Source of the DNA: Aquabacter sp. L1I39
Lineage (GTDB): Bacteria; Pseudomonadota; Alphaproteobacteria; Rhizobiales; Xanthobacteraceae
Reading direction: 5' to 3'
DNA: 64,000 bases
Assembly (NCBI RefSeq): GCF_017742835.1
Contig: NZ_CP072392.1
Span: 3,431,595 to 3,495,594, forward strand
Below the pieces are notes generated by a model. That model was not told the origin of the DNA. It saw nothing but the letters and a program-made list of their open reading frames with translations, and did not search any database. Below, piece after piece: positions 45,072 through 54,593 of this stretch; position 1 is the first letter of the stretch; each line of letters begins with the position of its first letter. A program made the position numbers and the translations under genes.

Positions 45072-46192
45072 GAAGGCAAGGCCGCGCAATAGGAGAAAAG
45101 CCGCATCAGCGCCTCCCGCGCCACGTCCCGGTCGGCGGGTGGGCGATCCGGGTCGCGGCTCTCGGCCAGCAGCCCATCCGCAGCCTGTCGCAGGGCGCCG
45201 GAGCGATCGATAAGGTCCAGATCCTCGCTCTCGCACGTGATGGCGAGCCGCTGGGTATCCAGTTCCAGTGCCGCAAATTCGGGCGCGGCAGCCGCGATGG
45301 ACTGTTCCAGCAGAGCGCGCGCCTCCGGACGCGCGTGCCCCGTGGCGGCGATCCGCAGCAGCGTCTGCCGCCGCCCCGGTCCTTCGGGCAGGAGCCCCGC
45401 AAGGCTCATGGCGACATCATCCTCAGGCAGGCATTGGAGCGGGGCGGTGCGCCAGGTGAAGAGGCCGGTCTCCACCGGTTCGACGAGGGGCGGCGCGCCC
45501 GCGCCGGCGACAGTGACGCGCAGCGCACGCCCAGGGGCATCATGCTTGAAGCGGTCGGGTTCGGGCGTGCCGGAATACCATGTCCTGCCGCCGATACTGA
45601 TCTGGCCATGCCAGTCGCCGAGCGCGAGATAGTCGAGCCCGGCTTGAGCGGCCCGGTCCGCCGCGATGACGTCGTCGGCGGTCCCATCTTCCGAAAAGGT
45701 CTGCACCGGACCATGGGCAAGGCCGATCCGCACGACACCTTCCGCTGTCGAGGCCTGGTTCATCCAGGCGGTCAGATCGCGGCCCGGGCGTCGGGTGGTG
45801 CAGGGGGCGGGCAGGAGCATGGCGCCGGGCGCGAACGCAAGCGGACTTGGGGTCAGGGCGAGCGTCACATTTGCGGGCGCCGCGCGGGCCGCGCCAGCCC
45901 AGAGCTCTTCCGCCACCAGCGAATCATGGTTGCCCGGCAGAAGGATCCAGCGCAGGTCCCCGTGATGGGCCATGACGGCCAGCGCCTGGCGCAGCACCGC
46001 CGGGCTTGGCGTCTCGGTGTCGAACACATCGCCCGCCAGTAGGATGACGGGCGCCCCGCCTTCGCGGGCGCGGGCAGCCAGCCGGTCCAGCACGGAATGG
46101 CGGGCCTCCCGCAGCCGTCCACGCACCTCTTCGGGCATGGAGCCATAGGGCTTGCCGAGATGCAGGTCCGCGCTGTGCAGAAATCGGATCAT
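45068..46192 (-). CDS. SbcD/YhaO-like metallophosphoesterase (DNA exonuclease)
   Basis: A 374-residue calcineurin-like phosphoesterase of the SbcD/Mre11/YhaO type. The metal motifs are FLHSADLHLGKP at the N-terminus, LLAGDVFDTE, LLPGNHDS, GLAHGP and LGDWHG. It provides the nuclease of the complex with the downstream SbcC-like ATPase, to which it is coupled by ATGA. A role in processing broken or hairpin DNA is expected from the family. Confidence 0.92.
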   Translation of the reverse strand: MIRFLHSADLHLGKPYGSMPEEVRGRLREARHSVLDRLAARAREGGAPVILLAGDVFDTETPSPAVLRQALAVMAHHGDLRWILLPGNHDSLVAEELWAGAARAAPANVTLALTPSPLAFAPGAMLLPAPCTTRRPGRDLTAWMNQASTAEGVVRIGLAHGPVQTFSEDGTADDVIAADRAAQAGLDYLALGDWHGQISIGGRTWYSGTPEPDRFKHDAPGRALRVTVAGAGAPPLVEPVETGLFTWRTAPLQCLPEDDVAMSLAGLLPEGPGRRQTLLRIAATGHARPEARALLEQSIAAAAPEFAALELDTQRLAITCESEDLDLIDRSGALRQAADGLLAESRDPDRPPADRDVAREALMRLFSYCAALPS

Positions 46193-46233
46193 GCCTGTCT
46201 ATAGCAGCAAGGCCGTCGCCTCGCACCGCAAGG

Positions 46234-47010
46234 TCAGAAGCGGCTGAGGAGATCCGAGCGAAAGGAAGCGTCCAGGCGCCGCATGAAGCCTTCGGCGCAG
46301 CACATATGCTCGTGCATGATCTGCCCCGCCTTCTGGGCGTCATTGGCCCTGAGGGCGGCCAGGAGCTGCTTGTGGCTGGCGATATTCTCGTCGCCGAACC
46401 GCTCGTGCTCGGTCATGCTGGAGGAACGGAAGCTCACCAGGTCCCGCAGCATCGCGTTCAGGAAGCGGCACATGAAGACGAGGATCACATTGTCGCAGGC
46501 CTCGCACAGGATGTCGTGAAACTCGGTCTCCGCACTGCGTACCACGGCGCGCGCCGCCTGCTGGTTGGCCTCCTCGCACAGCCGGATATTCTCTTCCAGC
46601 CGGGCATACTGGTCCTCGGTCAGCTTGCCGATGACGTTCTCGACCAGGATGACTTCCAGCACCTTGCGCAGCTCGTAAACGTGCTTGAAATCCACGGGCT
46701 GGAAGTGGAGGTACTGGCGCAACTGCTGCATCACGATATCGATGGACGAGCTCTGCACCTCCGGTCCGCCATTGGGGCCGGACACCATGCGCACGAGGCC
46801 TTCCACCTCAAGGGCTTTGAGCGCCTCGCGGATGGTGCCCTTGGAGCAGGCGTAGCGCTCCATCAAAGCGCGCTCATTGGGCAGGCGGTCTCCGGGCTGA
46901 AGGCTGTCGCGAGCGATCTGCCGGCGCATGTCTTCCGCCACCTGATCGGACAGCTTGATGCGCGGCAGTTTCCTGACATCCGATCCGGATGAAGTGCGCC
47001 CGCCGCTCAT
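46234..47010 (-). CDS. GntR family regulator (FCD/FadR type)
   Basis: A 258-residue GntR regulator: winged helix (LQPGDRLPNERALMERY, CSKGTIREALKALEVEGLV) and a helical FCD ligand domain with candidate metal residues (ETEFHDILCEACDN; ASHKQLLAALRAND). It begins four bases after the M81 gene stop and is the last gene of the minus-strand LIV-importer operon, so it probably controls that operon. Confidence 0.9.
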   Translation of the reverse strand: MSGGRTSSGSDVRKLPRIKLSDQVAEDMRRQIARDSLQPGDRLPNERALMERYACSKGTIREALKALEVEGLVRMVSGPNGGPEVQSSSIDIVMQQLRQYLHFQPVDFKHVYELRKVLEVILVENVIGKLTEDQYARLEENIRLCEEANQQAARAVVRSAETEFHDILCEACDNVILVFMCRFLNAMLRDLVSFRSSSMTEHERFGDENIASHKQLLAALRANDAQKAGQIMHEHMCCAEGFMRRLDASFRSDLLSRF

Positions 47011-47014
47011 CTGC

Positions 47015-48496
47015 TCATGCTTCCCAATTCAGGTCCCCGTCGAGGGGATATATGGGGCGCTTGAGCTTTTTGAAAGCAAACAAACCATAGTCGGATGCGG
47101 TCACTCCGTTACCGGCACATTCCACCACCTGGGCGCACAGAGGCTCGAAGACCGGGCGGCAATACATGCGCGATTTCAGCATGAGGAAGCGCGCGGGCAA
47201 GGGATCGATGCCGAGGCAGGAGAACACCCCGAGGTCGAGCGGCTCGTGGGGTTGTTCGCAGACGACGATCATGGCCTGGTCGGTCTCGAACGCGGCGGCG
47301 CGGCCCATGGAAAGCACCTGGCCATTATAGATGGGGCCGGTCACCGTATAGGTTCCATCGCTCAGCGCCCGTACCCGCCCCTCCAGCCGCAAGGGCGGGC
47401 GAGGGGTGGGCAGGCCCTGCGCCGGAATCTTGTTGCCCAATTCCAGGGTGAGCACGGCGTCTGCACCCGCCGCGAACAGGGTCGCGATGGCCTCCCGGTC
47501 CGCAATGGGGCCGACGGCGATGCCGGTCTCTCCCGTGGCGAGCAGGGCCTCCAGCACATCCATGGAATCGCACGGGCCGCCGGAATTGCAGTTGTCGCTG
47601 TGGTCGAGAAGAAGAACCGGCTTGCCGTGCCCCGCCAAACCCCGCGCGCGCTTGATCGAGGCGGGCAGGGGCTCCTGGGCGTAGACGAAAGCCTCGCGCT
47701 TCTCCCAGGCGGCACGCCCGATCTCGTCGGCAACCGCGCGGGCAAGGTCCGGCGAGTTCGCCACTGTGACAACGGACACGCCGGTCTCGGCCAGGTCGGC
47801 GATGGGAAAGCCGCCGAACACGGTCACCGCCTGCACGCCCGGTCGCGTCTCTGCGGCACGGGCGAGATCGATGAGGTCGGCCATGGCGCCCGGCACGGTG
47901 GTGTTCATGCACAAGGTCGCGGCCAGCATGGGCGGGTGGCACAGTGCCATTGCGGGGCGCGGCGCGCCGTTCAGCAGCGGCTCCATCAGCCGCGCCACAT
48001 GGGCGCCAGTCTCGACCATGTCCACATGGGGATAGGTCTTGAAGCCGACGATCACGTCGCACTGGTCCAGCAGGCGCTGGGTGATGTTGCCGTGCAGGTC
48101 CAGGGCGACGCCGATGGGCGTATGCGGCGCCGCACGCCGGACGCGGGCCACCAGTTCACCCTCCGCATCATCATGGCCGCGTGTGACCATGGCCCCGTGC
48201 AGGTCCAGCAGGATGCCGTCGCAGCCTTCCGCCACCGCCGCCAGGATGGCGTCCGCCATGGCATCAAAGATCGCGTTGTCGGCGGGGCCGGAAGGGTCCG
48301 CATGGGCGATCAGGGGCACGTTGATCTCGGCGCCGAGCTGGCGTGCAAAGGCTTCAAAGGCGCCGAGCGCCGTGGGGTGCCCCTGCGCCGCTGCCAGAGC
48401 CTCGGGACCCCAGAGCGGCCGGAAGGCGGACAGAGGCGTCGGGACCGGGGAGAAGGTGTTGGTCTCGTGATTGAGACGGGCCAGAACCAGGCGCAT
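47015..48496 (-). CDS. M81 family metallopeptidase (MlrC-like)
   Basis: A 493-residue MlrC/M81 protein: RLVLARLNHETNTFSP at the N-terminus, DGILLDLHGAMVT and LDLHGN (metal ligands) in the first third, LLDHSDNCNSGGPCDS in the middle, and a C-terminal domain. MlrC acts on linearised microcystin peptides, but most members lie in amino-acid or hydantoin-like operons with unknown substrates. Its ATG shares a base with the stop of the M20 hydrolase gene (TGATG). Probably an amidohydrolase for the imported compound. Confidence 0.9.
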   Translation of the reverse strand: MRLVLARLNHETNTFSPVPTPLSAFRPLWGPEALAAAQGHPTALGAFEAFARQLGAEINVPLIAHADPSGPADNAIFDAMADAILAAVAEGCDGILLDLHGAMVTRGHDDAEGELVARVRRAAPHTPIGVALDLHGNITQRLLDQCDVIVGFKTYPHVDMVETGAHVARLMEPLLNGAPRPAMALCHPPMLAATLCMNTTVPGAMADLIDLARAAETRPGVQAVTVFGGFPIADLAETGVSVVTVANSPDLARAVADEIGRAAWEKREAFVYAQEPLPASIKRARGLAGHGKPVLLLDHSDNCNSGGPCDSMDVLEALLATGETGIAVGPIADREAIATLFAAGADAVLTLELGNKIPAQGLPTPRPPLRLEGRVRALSDGTYTVTGPIYNGQVLSMGRAAAFETDQAMIVVCEQPHEPLDLGVFSCLGIDPLPARFLMLKSRMYCRPVFEPLCAQVVECAGNGVTASDYGLFAFKKLKRPIYPLDGDLNWEA

Positions 48497-49758
48497 CAGG
48501 CGGCTCCCTGGGCCGGCTGGGCTGCGGCCGCGCGACGGTCATAGTCGAGGACGGCGCCGAGCAGCACCTGCGCGCCCGCATGGCACTGGTCCTTGGACGT
48601 GAATTCCGCCGGATTGTGGCTCAGGCCCTTTTCCGAGGGCACGAAGATCATGGTGGTGGGCGCCACCGCCGCCACATGGGCCGCATCGTGCCCCGCGCCG
48701 GAAATGATGTCGCGCATGGACAGCTCCGCCGCCTCCGCCGCGCGCCGCACGCTCGCGATGAGGTCTGGATGGAAGGCCACCGCCGGCACCCGCGAGATGG
48801 GGCGCAGATCGAAGGCGAGGTCGAGCTCGGCCACCACCTGCTCGATCAGCGCCGTCACCTCGGCTTCCAGGGGATCGAGCACGGCGTCATCATGGTGGCG
48901 CAGGTCGATGGTGGCGCGTACCCGGCTGGCGATGACGTTGTGGGAATTGGGCGTGATGTCCAGGAAGCCGATGCTGCCGACGGCGTCGGGATAGGTCTTC
49001 GCGATACGGTCGATGCCGTCGATGATGCGCGCCATGCCCAGCAGTGCATTGCGCCGCATGCCCATGGGCGTCGACCCGGTATGGGCGGCGGTGCCGTGCA
49101 CCTCCAGGTCGAACCAGCGCATGCCCTGGACGCCCTGGACGACACCGATGGTGGCGCCCTCCGCCTCCAGGATTGGGCCCTGTTCAATATGCAACTCGAA
49201 CATGGCGCCGATTTTGACGGACCCGGCCTTCTCCGCGCCCCGATAGCCGATGGCCTCCAGCGCGCTGGCGAAGGTCTCGCCGTTCACATCCTCCCGGCTG
49301 TCGCAATACTCGCGGCTATAGGCGCCGGCATAGCAGCCGGAGCCCAGCATGGCGGGGGCGTAGCGGGAGCCTTCCTCATTGGTCCAGTTGGCGATCATCA
49401 GGGGCGCTTCGGTGCGATAGTCCGCCTCATGCAGCGTGCGGACCACTTCGAGCGCGGCGAGGACGCCCAGCACGCCGTCGAACTTTCCGCCGGTGGGCTG
49501 GGTGTCCAGATGGCTACCCATGGCGATGGGGGCAAGGTCCGTGCGGCGGCCGGGGCGGGTGGCGAACATGTTGCCCACTTCGTCCACAGTTATGGTCATG
49601 CCGAGGCCCTGGCATTCGCGTGCGAACCAGTCGCGCACCGCCTTGTCCTCGACACTCAGCGTCAGCCGCGCGATGCCGCCATCTGGCGTGCCGCCCATGC
49701 GGGCGGTGTCCATCAGGCTCTCCCAGAGGCGGTCGCCGTTCACGTTCAGGTTGGACAT
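48496..49758 (-). CDS. M20 family Zn-dependent amidohydrolase (N-carbamoyl-amino-acid hydrolase type)
   Basis: A 420-residue M20 hydrolase of the allantoate amidohydrolase/N-carbamoyl-L-amino-acid hydrolase group. Zinc ligands and catalytic residues are visible: MGSHLDTQP, GGKFDGVLG, WTNEEGSRY, ELHIEQGP and SGAGHDAAH, with the dimerisation domain between. It removes carbamoyl or related N-acyl groups from amino acids. It follows the LivF-like gene by 18 bases and overlaps the M81 gene, so the operon couples uptake with two amidohydrolases. Confidence 0.92.
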   Translation of the reverse strand: MSNLNVNGDRLWESLMDTARMGGTPDGGIARLTLSVEDKAVRDWFARECQGLGMTITVDEVGNMFATRPGRRTDLAPIAMGSHLDTQPTGGKFDGVLGVLAALEVVRTLHEADYRTEAPLMIANWTNEEGSRYAPAMLGSGCYAGAYSREYCDSREDVNGETFASALEAIGYRGAEKAGSVKIGAMFELHIEQGPILEAEGATIGVVQGVQGMRWFDLEVHGTAAHTGSTPMGMRRNALLGMARIIDGIDRIAKTYPDAVGSIGFLDITPNSHNVIASRVRATIDLRHHDDAVLDPLEAEVTALIEQVVAELDLAFDLRPISRVPAVAFHPDLIASVRRAAEAAELSMRDIISGAGHDAAHVAAVAPTTMIFVPSEKGLSHNPAEFTSKDQCHAGAQVLLGAVLDYDRRAAAAQPAQGAA

Positions 49759-49776
49759 TCTACTCTCGCTTCCCGC

Positions 49777-50484
49777 TCAGGCAGCCTTGACGCCCAGATA
49801 GCGGTCGATGATGGACGTATCAGTGCGGAAGTCCTGGGCGCTCGCCTCGTGCGCGATGCGCCCCAATTCGAGGATGTAGTGCCGGTCCGCCAATTGGCCG
49901 CAGACCGCCAGATTCTGCTCCACCAGGAGGATGGGCACGCCGGCGTCACGGATCTTGCGGATCTGGTCGACGATTTCCTCCACGATGATGGGGGCAAGGC
50001 CCTCCACGGGCTCGTCAAGCATCAGGACCTTTGGGCCGCCGAGCAGCGCGCGGGCAATGGACAGCATCTGCTGCTCGCCGCCGGACAGCTGGCCACCGCC
50101 ATTGCGGGACCGCTCTTTCAGGCGCGGGAAGATGCGGTAGATGTCCGCCAGCCCCCAGCGGGCGCCCTTGCGCTGGGCGATGCGCAGGTTTTCCTCCACC
50201 GAGAGCAGATGGAAGATGCCGCGGTCCTCGGGCACCAGGGAAAGCCCCGCATTGGCGATCTTGTAGGCGGGCCGTCCGGTGACATCCAGGCCGCCGAGCT
50301 CCACCCGTCCCCGCTGAGGGGTGATGAGGCCGACGATGGATTTGAGCGTGGTGCTTTTGCCCGCCCCGTTGCGTCCCAGCAGCGTGACTATCTCGCCCTC
50401 GCGCACCTCCAGCGAGACGCCGTGCAGGATGTGGCTCTTGCCGTAGAAGGAATGGATCTCGTCGACCCTCAGGGCTGGTGTCAT
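49777..50484 (-). CDS. LIV-type ABC transporter ATP-binding protein (LivF-like, second importer)
   Basis: A 235-residue ATPase with Walker A (GRNGAGKST), signature LSGGEQQMLSIARAL and Walker B LMLDEPVEGLAP. The ATG overlaps the LivG-like stop (ATGA). Part of the second LIV-type importer in the window; sequence clearly differs from the LivF-like protein at 18836. Confidence 0.93.
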   Translation of the reverse strand: MTPALRVDEIHSFYGKSHILHGVSLEVREGEIVTLLGRNGAGKSTTLKSIVGLITPQRGRVELGGLDVTGRPAYKIANAGLSLVPEDRGIFHLLSVEENLRIAQRKGARWGLADIYRIFPRLKERSRNGGGQLSGGEQQMLSIARALLGGPKVLMLDEPVEGLAPIIVEEIVDQIRKIRDAGVPILLVEQNLAVCGQLADRHYILELGRIAHEASAQDFRTDTSIIDRYLGVKAA

Positions 50485-51269
50485 GCCATGTCCCCCGTGA
50501 TCATGTTGCCGAGATAGGCGCGCTGCACTTCCGGATCCGCGCGGACCACGGCCGGAGGTCCCTCCACCAGCTTGCGCCCGAGGCGCATGACGGTGACGGT
50601 GTCGGAGATGTTCATGACGATCCCCATATTGTGCTCGATGAAGAGCACCGTATGGTCGCGGCCCAAATCCCGGATCAGCGCCTTCATGTCCTCGATGTCG
50701 TCGATGCCCATGCCGGAGGTGGGCTCGTCCAGCAGGATGAGCTTGGGACGGGCCGCCATGGCCATTCCCACCTCCAGCCTGCGTTGCTGGCCGTGGGAAA
50801 GCTCCCCTGCGAGACGGTCGGCAACTTTTGTGAGGGCGAGGCGCCCCAGCACATAGTCCACCGTCTCAAGCGCTTCCTTGTTGGCGTCCGCCCGGCCCCA
50901 GGGCAGCAAGGCGGGCCACGGGGTGCGGCCCTGGCTGGCGAGGCGCAGGTTTTCCTTCACTGCGAGGTTGGGAAAGAGGCTTGTGACCTGGAACGAGCGG
51001 GCGATGCCGGCACGCACGCGGTCATCATCGGAGGTGTCGGTAATGTCCCGGCCCTCCATCAGGATGCGCCCGGCGGAGGCGCGCACCCGGCCGGTGAGGG
51101 CGTGGAAGAGGGTGGTCTTGCCCGCTCCGTTGGGACCGATGATGGAGTGCACCGAATTCCTGCGGATGGTCAGGTCCACCTCGGCCAGGGCCACGAACTT
51201 GCCATAGGTGATGCCGAGGCCCCGGGTCTCAAGCGTGATGTCTGGCGCGGCTTTCGAGGTCTCAGACAT
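50481..51269 (-). CDS. LIV-type ABC transporter ATP-binding protein (LivG-like, second importer)
   Basis: A 262-residue ATPase: Walker A GPNGAGKTT, signature LSHGQQRRLEVGMA and Walker B LILLDEPTSGMG, a normal LivG set in contrast to the copy at 19579. The start MSETSKAAPD overlaps the LivM end by eight bases; the longer open frame lies within LivM. Energises uptake with the LivF-like partner. Confidence 0.93.
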   Translation of the reverse strand: MSETSKAAPDITLETRGLGITYGKFVALAEVDLTIRRNSVHSIIGPNGAGKTTLFHALTGRVRASAGRILMEGRDITDTSDDDRVRAGIARSFQVTSLFPNLAVKENLRLASQGRTPWPALLPWGRADANKEALETVDYVLGRLALTKVADRLAGELSHGQQRRLEVGMAMAARPKLILLDEPTSGMGIDDIEDMKALIRDLGRDHTVLFIEHNMGIVMNISDTVTVMRLGRKLVEGPPAVVRADPEVQRAYLGNMITGDMA

Positions 51270-52236
51270 GCCCGCCCTCCCGCGCGTCCTTGTCCGCCGC
51301 CTTGCGGCTCGTGAGGGCGGCGCTCGCCTTTTCCACGAGGCCCCACAGCCCCCGTTGCATGAACAGCGCCACCACGATGAGCGCGAGGCCCAGCAGCAGC
51401 AGCCAGCGCGGCCAGATGGTGGAGAGCGCATCGGCCATCAGCAGGAAGAAGCCCGCCCCCAGCACCGAGCCGAACAGGCTCGACGTGCCGCCGATGATGG
51501 TCATGATGAGGATCTGCTCGCTGGTGTGGTACTCGATGTTGGAGAGCGGCGCGACGCCGATCAGCATGGCGTGGAGGGCCCCGCCGAAGGCCGTCACCGC
51601 CCCGGAAATGGCGAAGGCCTGGGTCTTGAAGACCTTGGTGGGAAAGCCGATGGCGGCGGCGCGCGGCTCGTTCTCCCGGATGGCCAGCAAGGTCCGCCCG
51701 AAGGTGGATTGCGTGACGACCAGCAGGAGGCCGAACACCACCACGAAGCAGACGGCGACGAAGATGTAGTAGGCCCAGGGATCGTTCAGCACGCCGCCAA
51801 TATTGGGGCGCGGCACGTCCAATATGCCGTTGTCGCCGCCGGTCAGGTCACTGAACGTATAGGCCAGGAAGTAGAAGAGCTGGGAAAAGGCCAGCGTGAG
51901 CATCACGAAATAGACGCCCTGCCGGCGGATCGACAACCAGCCAACTGCCGCCGCCACCACAGCTCCGATCACGGTGGCGCCCACGAGCACGACCGGCACC
52001 GCAAGGCCATAGCGCGTCAGGCCAACGCCGGCGAAATAGGTGCCGAGGCCAAAGAAGATGCCCTGGCCGAAGGACAGGAGCCCCGTATAGCCCAGCAGCA
52101 GATTGCAGGCGGCGACCACGATGGCGAAAATCAGCACCTCGCTCGCAAGGATGCCAGAGGACAGGCAGAAGGGCAGGGCGAGGGCCACCGCGACGGCGAG
52201 GCCGAATTGAATGAGAGGGCGGTCGACCACGTTCAT
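51262..52236 (-). CDS. LIV-type ABC transporter permease (LivM-like, second importer)
   Basis: A 324-residue permease with about eight membrane segments; landmarks LLLGYTGLLSFGQGIFFGLG and TIIGGTSSLFGSVLGA. The ATG at 52236 is one base after the LivH stop. A charged C-terminal tail (SRKAADKDAREGGHV) overlaps the LivG start. Confidence 0.93.
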   Translation of the reverse strand: MNVVDRPLIQFGLAVAVALALPFCLSSGILASEVLIFAIVVAACNLLLGYTGLLSFGQGIFFGLGTYFAGVGLTRYGLAVPVVLVGATVIGAVVAAAVGWLSIRRQGVYFVMLTLAFSQLFYFLAYTFSDLTGGDNGILDVPRPNIGGVLNDPWAYYIFVAVCFVVVFGLLLVVTQSTFGRTLLAIRENEPRAAAIGFPTKVFKTQAFAISGAVTAFGGALHAMLIGVAPLSNIEYHTSEQILIMTIIGGTSSLFGSVLGAGFFLLMADALSTIWPRWLLLLGLALIVVALFMQRGLWGLVEKASAALTSRKAADKDAREGGHV

Positions 52237-52237
52237 C

Positions 52238-53092
52238 TCATGCCCTCCCCAGGAGACCACGAGGACGCAGGGCAATGACCAGCGCCATGGCCACATAGAT
52301 CATCAGCCGCGCGCCTTCGGGCCACAGCGTCGTCATGAGGCTCTGGATGACGCCCACCAGGATGCCGGCCACCAAGGCACCCGTATAGCTGCCCATGCCG
52401 CCGATCACGACCACCACGAACGCGATGGCCAGTGCCTCGGCGCCCATGAAGGGCTCGACGCCGCGAATGGGCGCGGCAAGCGCTCCGGCCAGGCCCGCAA
52501 GCCCCGCGCCGAAGCCGAAGACCGCAGTGTTGATACGCAGTGTGTCGTACCCCAGCAAGGCCATGTTGGAATGGGATTCAGAACCCGCCCGCACGATGGC
52601 GCCAAGGCGCGTGCCTTCCAGCAGCCACCACAGCAGACCGGCCAGCACGGCGGTGAAGGCGATGGTGAAGAGGCGGTATTCGGGATAGACGAAATTGCCG
52701 AGGATCACGACGCCCTGCAGGCCATCGGGCGCCGGCACGCTGCCGCCGAGCGGTCCCCACAGGATGATCGTGACCTCCTGCACCACCAGCGCCAGACCCA
52801 CCGTCACCAGGATGTGGAAGGAGTGGGGGAGGTTGTAGATGCGCCGCAGGAGCAGCACCTCGACGAGCGCGGCAAGCCCCGCGACGATGAGCGTCGCGAT
52901 GGGCATGGCGAGCCAGAAATCGAAGCCGCGCGAGACCAGGTCGTAGGTGAGATAGGCTCCCAGCAAGTAGAAGGCGCCGTGGGCAAAATTGACGAACTGG
53001 AGCAGCCCGAAAATGACGCTCAATCCCACTGCCAGCAGGAAGTAGAGCATCCCGAGGCCGACGCCGTTCAGGATCTGGAACAGATAGATCAA
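52238..53092 (-). CDS. LIV-type ABC transporter permease (LivH-like, second importer)
   Basis: A 284-residue permease: LNGVGLGMLYFLLAVGLSVI, LLQFVNFAHGAFYLLGAY near the N-terminus and VIGGMGSYTGALVAGILVG later, the LivH pattern. It lies 175 bases downstream of the binding protein gene, a gap with a GC-rich stretch where message levels may change. Confidence 0.93.
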   Translation of the reverse strand: MIYLFQILNGVGLGMLYFLLAVGLSVIFGLLQFVNFAHGAFYLLGAYLTYDLVSRGFDFWLAMPIATLIVAGLAALVEVLLLRRIYNLPHSFHILVTVGLALVVQEVTIILWGPLGGSVPAPDGLQGVVILGNFVYPEYRLFTIAFTAVLAGLLWWLLEGTRLGAIVRAGSESHSNMALLGYDTLRINTAVFGFGAGLAGLAGALAAPIRGVEPFMGAEALAIAFVVVVIGGMGSYTGALVAGILVGVIQSLMTTLWPEGARLMIYVAMALVIALRPRGLLGRA

Positions 53093-53267
53093 GCGACACT
53101 CCCTATCGCCAGGGACAGCCCACCGCGCCGCGCGCCCTCAGCCGGCCGGCGTCGGCGCGGCCTCTGGAGCCACCGCCATCGGCCGCGCCGGGAGGACGCG
53201 GATGCGGAGCGAACCCGCCAGGGGGCGGGTCACGTGTCTTCGACGGGCGCACCCGTACCGACAGTCC

Positions 53268-54476
53268 TCAGGCGGGCATCTTGCAGCCGGCCTGCTCGGG
53301 CGACAGGAAGGACTTGCCGGAGCTGAGGATCTCGGCGAAGTCGTCCTTGTCCTTCATGGCGCTCTTCGCCTTGCCCTTCAGCAGGTAATAGTCCTTGATC
53401 ACCTGGTGATCCGCGGCGCGGATTTCCTCGCGTCCGGTCGGGCCTTCATAGCTCAGCCCCTCCAGCGCCTTGGCGACCGCCGGGCCATCGGTGGAACCTG
53501 CCTTCACGGCGCCATCCAGCAGCAGCTTCGAGCAGATGTAAGAGCCCACGAACGAGTAGTTCGGGCTGGAACCATACTTTTCACGCACCTTGGGAACGAT
53601 GTCGCGATTGAAGGGCGTGTCCGCCGTGTGCCAATACTGGGCACCGAAATAGATGCCCTCGCACACATCCGCGCCCAGCGCCTCGAACTGCTCGAGGCCC
53701 GACGCCCAAGCGACCAGGATGGCCATGCGCTTCTTCATGCCGAAGCTGATGGCTTGGCGCAGCGTATCGGAGGACTGTGAGCCGAAGTTCAAAAGAAGGA
53801 GAACGTCCGGCTGGGCCGCCATGGCATTGGTGAGATAGCCTGAGAATTCCTTGTCCGTCAGCGAGTGGTAGCTGTTGCCCACATGCTGGATGCCCTTCTC
53901 GGCGAAGATATCCTTGGCCGCCTTGAGAAGACCCTCGCCGAAGACATATTGGGGCGTGATCGTGTACCACTTCTTGGCATTGGGCAGCAGGTTGATGAGC
54001 GGCCGCACGGTCTGGTTGATGGCGCCATAGGTGGGCACGGACCAGCGGAAGGTGGCGCGGTTGCAGTCGACGCCGGTGATCTCGTCGGCGCCCGCGGTGG
54101 TCATGAAGACGCCTTGGCCGCGGTCCACTTCCTTGCCCATGGCGAGGGACTCGGAGGACAGGATGCCACCGGCGAACAGCTTCACGCCATTCTGCGCCAT
54201 GGCGTCCTGAACCTTGCGTACGGCGACCGCCGGCTTGCCCTCGGTGTCGAGATCGAGCGTGGAGACCTGCTTGCCGCTGGCCTTCGACACCACCTCGGCC
54301 GCCATCTGCGCGCCCATGGTGGCGTATTTGCCGTTGGCCGCATAGGCGCCCGAGATCGGGACGGGGACGCCGATGCGCAGCCCGTCATCGGCCGCGAGGA
54401 CGCGGCGCGACAATCCAGGAGCCGCAACCGCTGCCGCCGCCAGACCCGTGGTTACAAGGAATTGCCTGCGATCCAT
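53268..54476 (-). CDS. LIV-type ABC transporter substrate-binding protein (second importer)
   Basis: A 402-residue Peripla_BP_6-type protein with a twin-arginine-like signal (DRRQFLVTTGLAAAAVAAPG, mature from about ADDGLRIG). IGVPVPISGAYAANGKYATMG is a typical mature start. It leads the operon: binding protein, LivH, LivM, LivG, LivF, M20, M81, GntR. The linked amidohydrolases suggest a carbamoylated or peptide-like ligand, which is inference. Confidence 0.93.
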   Translation of the reverse strand: MDRRQFLVTTGLAAAAVAAPGLSRRVLAADDGLRIGVPVPISGAYAANGKYATMGAQMAAEVVSKASGKQVSTLDLDTEGKPAVAVRKVQDAMAQNGVKLFAGGILSSESLAMGKEVDRGQGVFMTTAGADEITGVDCNRATFRWSVPTYGAINQTVRPLINLLPNAKKWYTITPQYVFGEGLLKAAKDIFAEKGIQHVGNSYHSLTDKEFSGYLTNAMAAQPDVLLLLNFGSQSSDTLRQAISFGMKKRMAILVAWASGLEQFEALGADVCEGIYFGAQYWHTADTPFNRDIVPKVREKYGSSPNYSFVGSYICSKLLLDGAVKAGSTDGPAVAKALEGLSYEGPTGREEIRAADHQVIKDYYLLKGKAKSAMKDKDDFAEILSSGKSFLSPEQAGCKMPA

Positions 54477-54593
54477 CTCAAGTCCCTCTCTTCAAAGGTT
54501 CATTCTTCTATTCATCATATTTATGCGTATAGATCGGATCGAGGCAAGCGCATTCTGGCCCGGATCCCGCCTGCAGGCTGACGCTGACCTGCC

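Noticed and set aside
42438..46192. Treating the SbcD/SbcC-like pair as a second defence system
   Set aside because: Base composition equals the surroundings and the family is a housekeeping type DNA-end processing complex; no defence effector is adjacent.
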